Below are positions 61,418 through 64,000 of a stretch of 64,000 bases of DNA, piece after piece. The position numbers and the translations under genes are program-made. How positions within the stretch are numbered: position 1 is the first letter of the stretch; every line of letters starts with the position of its first letter. The stretch is from positions 124,001 to 188,000 of the forward strand of contig NZ_JABMEG010000002.1 in NCBI RefSeq assembly GCF_013179735.1, given 5' to 3'. A model generated the notes under the pieces. It was not told the origin of the DNA, made no database searches, and was given only the letters and a program-made list of their open reading frames with translations. Source of the DNA: Permianibacter fluminis. Its GTDB lineage: Bacteria > Pseudomonadota > Gammaproteobacteria > Enterobacterales > Permianibacteraceae.

Positions 61418-62752
61418 ATGAGCATGATGACCGAAGCAGAAGCCAAGCGCATTTGCGACAAGGTGCTGAGCCTGGCCAAAGCCGATCAATGCGAAGTGCA
61501 ATTGACCGGTGGTCGCACCGGCAATATCCGGTTTGCCCGGAATACCGTCTCGACCAGCGGCATCGTCGATGATATTCAGTTGGTCGTCGCGGTTGCCTAT
61601 GGCAAACGTCAGGGCACGGTGACCACCAACGAACTGGATGACGCGGGTCTGGAGCGCGCGGTTCGTCGCGCCGAAGAGCTGGCCAAACTGGCGCCGGAAA
61701 ATCCGGAGTTCATGCCGGCGGTGGCCAAGCAGACCTACAAGCCGAGCAATACCTTTTACGAAAGCACTGCCAACATCACGGCGGAGCAGCGTGCACAAGC
61801 CGCTGCCGACAGTCTGGATCCGTCGCGCAAAAACGGTTTGGTTGCTGCGGGCTTCCTGCAGGACAACGCCGGCTTCATCGCTCAGGCCAACTCCAACGGG
61901 GTCTACGGTTTTCAACGGCAATCGGGCGTTGATTTCACCTGCACGGTGCGCACCGAAGACGGTCGCGGCTCGGGCTGGGTATCGAAGAACGTCGATGACT
62001 TCAGCAAGATGAGCACCAGTCTGGCCAGCGAGATTGCCATCGCCAAAGCCAAGCAATCGGTGGATGCCAAGGCACTGGAACCGGGTCGTTACACCGTGAT
62101 TCTGGAGCCGGCCGCTGCCGCTGGCATCATCAACTTCCTGGTGTTCGGTCTCGACGCCCGGCAAGCCGATGAAGGCCGCTCGTTCATGAGCAAAAAAGGT
62201 GGCGGCAATCGCATTGGCGAGAAGTTCTTTGACGAACGCGTCAATCTGTACAGCGACCCGTGGCATCCGGATGTCCCGGTGTTGCCGTGGGACGGCGAAG
62301 GTACTGCCCGTGGCCGCGTTGATGTGGTCAAGAATGGCGTAGTCAATTACCTGCAGTATTCGCGCTACTGGGCGAAAGAGAAGGGCGTTGAAGCCAAAGC
62401 CCAACCGGGCAACCTGATCATGGAAGGCGGCAAAGCCAGCCTCGAAGACATGATCAAGTCGACCAAGAAAGGCATTCTGGTGACCCGCACCTGGTATCTG
62501 CGCATGGTCGATCCGCAGTCGGTGCTGATTACCGGTCTGACCCGCGACGGCACGTTCTATGTCGAGAACGGCAGGATCATGTACCCGGTGAAAAACTTCC
62601 GCTTCAACGAAAGCCCGGTCACGATGCTGAACAATCTGGAAGAACTCGGCAAAACCGAGCGCATCGCCGGTGACGAAGCCGCTGTCATCATGATGATTCC
62701 GCCGATGAAGATTCGCGACTTCAATTTCACGTCGCTGTCGGATGCGGTGTAA
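61418..62752 (+). CDS. PmbA/TldE family protein (no export signal)
   Basis: Protein of 444 residues, the TldE/PmbA-type partner. It starts 'MSMMTEAEAKRICDKVLSLA' after AGGAGAGAG, with no Tat or Sec signal. Family marks are 'CEVQLTGGRTGNIRFARNTV', 'DGRGSGWVSKNVDDFS', 'YTVILEPAAAAGIINFLVFG' and 'GILVTRTWYLRMVDPQSVLITG'. It lacks HExxxH, as TldE does. In E. coli TldD and TldE form a heterodimeric protease that processes microcin B17 and degrades CcdA. Here the likely partners carry Tat signals, so either the complex is exported together, with this subunit piggy-backing, or the proteins act in different compartments. Confidence 0.9.
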   Translation: MSMMTEAEAKRICDKVLSLAKADQCEVQLTGGRTGNIRFARNTVSTSGIVDDIQLVVAVAYGKRQGTVTTNELDDAGLERAVRRAEELAKLAPENPEFMPAVAKQTYKPSNTFYESTANITAEQRAQAAADSLDPSRKNGLVAAGFLQDNAGFIAQANSNGVYGFQRQSGVDFTCTVRTEDGRGSGWVSKNVDDFSKMSTSLASEIAIAKAKQSVDAKALEPGRYTVILEPAAAAGIINFLVFGLDARQADEGRSFMSKKGGGNRIGEKFFDERVNLYSDPWHPDVPVLPWDGEGTARGRVDVVKNGVVNYLQYSRYWAKEKGVEAKAQPGNLIMEGGKASLEDMIKSTKKGILVTRTWYLRMVDPQSVLITGLTRDGTFYVENGRIMYPVKNFRFNESPVTMLNNLEELGKTERIAGDEAAVIMMIPPMKIRDFNFTSLSDAV

Positions 62753-62810
62753 CGCGGTTGTTGTCAGTAGTTATGCGTTCGGGAAGGGGCGCATAGTGGC
62801 AGGGTAGGGG

Positions 62811-62840
62811 AAACGCCCGCTTCGGCGGGCGTTTCTTTTT
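62811..62840 (+). terminator. Intrinsic terminator after pmbA-like gene
   Basis: AAACGCCCGC-TTCG-GCGGGCGTTT followed by CTTTTTG; a stable tetraloop hairpin. It ends the tldD/tldD/pmbA transcript. Confidence 0.9.
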
Positions 62841-62843
62841 GTT

Positions 62844-62878
62844 CCCTCCCCTGTCAGGGGGAGGGGTAGGGTGGGGGC
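62844..62878. repeat. Half copy of the CCCTCC/GGGAGG element
   Basis: CCCTCCCCTGTCAGGGGGAG followed by GGGTAGGGTGGGGG matches one end of the MITE-like element at 41764-41878. Confidence 0.65.
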
Positions 62879-62969
62879 TGAATTCCGAGACATTGCGAGT
62901 TAATCGCATTCAGTCTCGTAGTAAAGCTTTGCCGGTTCGCGTGACCGAATAGGAAATCCCCTTGCGGGA

Positions 62970-63090
62970 CACCGGCGGGCGCCTCACTTTCTTTGCTCGT
63001 GCAAAGAAAGTAAGCAAAGACAAATTTGTCGGGAACAAATTTGGACGCCGAAGGCGCCCAAAGGGTGAGAGCCAGGATGGCTCGAATCTA
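62970..63090. repeat. Multi-hairpin extragenic element (copy B)
   Basis: CACCGGCGGGCGCC, then TCACTTTCTTTGC-TCGT-GCAAAGAAAGTAA (62984-63013, 12 of 13), CAAATTTGT/ACAAATTTG (63021-63043), a GGACGCC/GGCGCCC stem and GAGCCAGGATGGCTC near 63069-63083. Shares the CGGCGGGCG..ACTTTCTT..AAGAAAGT order with copy A when A is read on the minus strand. Confidence 0.75.
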
Positions 63091-63311
63091 ACACGCCCCA
63101 GGCGCGCCAGTAATGGTTGGGTTGCTTCGGCAAGTCCGCCCGCTGTTCACGTGCCATTGGCTACGGGCTCGCACTGATGCGGCATCCTGCCTTATCAGTG
63201 CTGCGCCGGCTATCCCTGCCGGCGCACCCGGCCACTGTCACGTGTCCAGCGGCTGGCGCGGTGGGGCCCCGTTTGATAGCGAGAGTGTTTGCTTCGGTGT
63301 TGAGACAAGGT

Positions 63312-63392
63312 CTGTCATTCCGGCGAAAGTCGGAATCCATTGGGCTTTTAATAAAAATTCAAATTGGATTCCGGCTTTCGCCGGAATGACAG
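63312..63392. repeat. Inverted pair of GTCATTCCGGCGAAAGCCGGAATCCA repeats
   Basis: Left arm (63312-63340) and right arm (63364-63392) are near-perfect reverse complements around an AT-rich spacer. Each arm contains the inner palindrome ATTCCGGC..GCCGGAAT. This is the widespread 'GTCATTCC..GGAATCC' extragenic repeat class. Confidence 0.85.
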
Positions 63393-63535
63393 GATCGAAT
63401 TGATGCGTTGACATTCTGGCTCGGGCGACGAGTCGAGCCGCATACGGCGGTAGAGCAATGCAGGAGCAATTGCCGAGACCCGGCACTCTCTCCGGGCAAG
63501 CCCATGTCCGGGGAAACGAGTAAATAACGGATCAC

Positions 63536-64000
63536 ATGAGCGCCTACGACTTCTACTTCACAAGACTCACCTATGAATCCGGCGACTGGGATGTCGATCA
63601 GCGGATGCCGTCGAACATTCTGCATTCGCTGGTGCAGTACACGACTTTGCGGGTGGACCCGGTTGAGCGCATCGTGGCCTTGGCTGATCCGAAAATGCTG
63701 GAGGCGCCGTTCTGTTATCTCGCCGGCCACAAGCTGGTCCAGTTCACCAAGGAAGAGCGCAGTAATTTCGCCCAGTATGTCCGCAACGGCGGCTTTGTTC
63801 TGGTCGACGATTGCAATCACGACATCGATGGTCTGTTCGCCCGTTCATTTGAAGCACAGATGCAGGCGATATTTGGCGCGGGTGCGCTGAAGAAGCTGCC
63901 GAATTCACATCCGCTGTATCACAGTTTTTTCCAGTTTGATGGCCCGCCAGCAACCAGCGTCGAGCTCAATGGCTGGGGCGATGATCTGGTGCACGACTAC
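63536..64000 (+). CDS. DUF4159 family protein, partial (runs off the window)
   Basis: An open frame starting with ATG and continuing without a stop to the last base (155 codons). It reads 'MSAYDFYFTRLTYESGDWDV', 'PFCYLAGHKLVQFTKEER', 'NGGFVLVDDCNHDIDGLF' and 'LPNSHPLYHSFFQFDG', which is the DUF4159 pattern ('GG.L..DD' plus 'HP.Y..F'). DUF4159 genes are often found with MoxR ATPase and DUF58 genes; in this case they may continue beyond the window. It follows the tldD/pmbA group after a 783-base gap with a terminator, so it is a separate transcription unit. Confidence 0.85.
   Translation, partial: MSAYDFYFTRLTYESGDWDVDQRMPSNILHSLVQYTTLRVDPVERIVALADPKMLEAPFCYLAGHKLVQFTKEERSNFAQYVRNGGFVLVDDCNHDIDGLFARSFEAQMQAIFGAGALKKLPNSHPLYHSFFQFDGPPATSVELNGWGDDLVHDY

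Larger units (their letters stand above)
62753..63535. other. 783-base gap filled by terminator and repeats
   Basis: No gene. In order it holds a terminator (62811-62840), half of a CCCTCC/GGGAGG element (62844-62878), a multi-hairpin element (62970-63090) and a large inverted pair (63312-63392). Short open frames across it are composition artefacts. Confidence 0.6.

Noticed and set aside
60965-62404. A 479-codon antisense frame over the second tldD and pmbA genes
   Set aside because: Shadow of conserved coding sequence on the other strand; the translation has no recognisable domain.
1-64000. tRNA, rRNA, CRISPR, prophage, insertion sequence or integron genes
   Set aside because: I scanned by eye for cloverleaf ends, direct-repeat arrays and transposase or integrase motifs and saw none; a dedicated tRNA/IS search was not possible here.

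Overview
The window reads as an ordinary, gene-dense chromosomal stretch of a gammaproteobacterium with fairly high GC (my estimate by eye is about 60%; not counted). The evidence is the set of gene families and local orders: glnD-dapD with an ArsC-like gene and dapE close by, TrhO (YceA), SelO, a YecA/UPF0149 protein, a YajG-type lipoprotein, AmpG-like permease, an RstA/RstB-like pair, a TIGR02647 protein, and several extragenic palindrome families typical of gammaproteobacteria. I cannot name the genus. I found no rRNA, tRNA, CRISPR array, transposase or phage gene.

Layout. 0-5 kb: signalling (RstA/RstB-like pair; then a YfiR-like periplasmic regulator overlapping a membrane GGDEF-EAL enzyme). 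5-10 kb: nitroreductase, small conserved proteins, TrhO, an amino-acid permease. 10-14.6 kb: a lipoprotein that fuses a sugar-dehydrogenase propeller to a diheme region, a GNAT acetyltransferase, a quinone-reductase-like enzyme, a flavin reductase. 14.9-19.2 kb: a 1405-residue two-module membrane protein of unknown function. 19.3-24.1 kb: DUF2256 zinc protein plus an Fe-S (6-4) photolyase, YecA-like protein, SelO, DUF456 protein. 24.3-27.6 kb: a metal (probably zinc) uptake operon with porin, binding protein and permease but no ATPase. 27.7-33.6 kb: a GH114-like lipoprotein, a single-domain response regulator facing a degenerate histidine kinase, a PanE-like reductase and an AmpG-like permease. 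33.7-41.7 kb: outer-membrane proteins, YajG, PhaB-like reductase, OmpA, an exosortase-associated acyltransferase, M14 and M15 peptidases. 41.9-49.3 kb: lysine/peptidoglycan-precursor genes dapE and dapD with glnD, and a solitary lpdA. 49.8-57.5 kb: YgjP-like protease, an AT-richer small membrane protein, EamA transporter, a DPP4-type peptidase, an OmpA lipoprotein, a split RDD protein, a MAPEG protein. 57.9-64 kb: two tandem Tat-exported TldD paralogues, a PmbA/TldE homologue without signal, and the start of a DUF4159 gene cut by the window edge.

The most interesting items are (1) the tandem TldD pair carrying Tat signals next to a signal-less PmbA partner, with a shared upstream motif; (2) a histidine kinase whose phospho-acceptor His is Asp and whose G2 box is eroded, convergent with a lone receiver protein; (3) the giant membrane protein containing a TonB-receptor-like '[10 protein letters not shown]' linker motif; (4) the zinc-type importer operon without ATPase; (5) an orphan exosortase-type acyltransferase; and (6) several families of extragenic palindromes (REPIN-like pairs, CCCTCC/GGGAGG elements and multi-hairpin elements) that occupy most long gaps.
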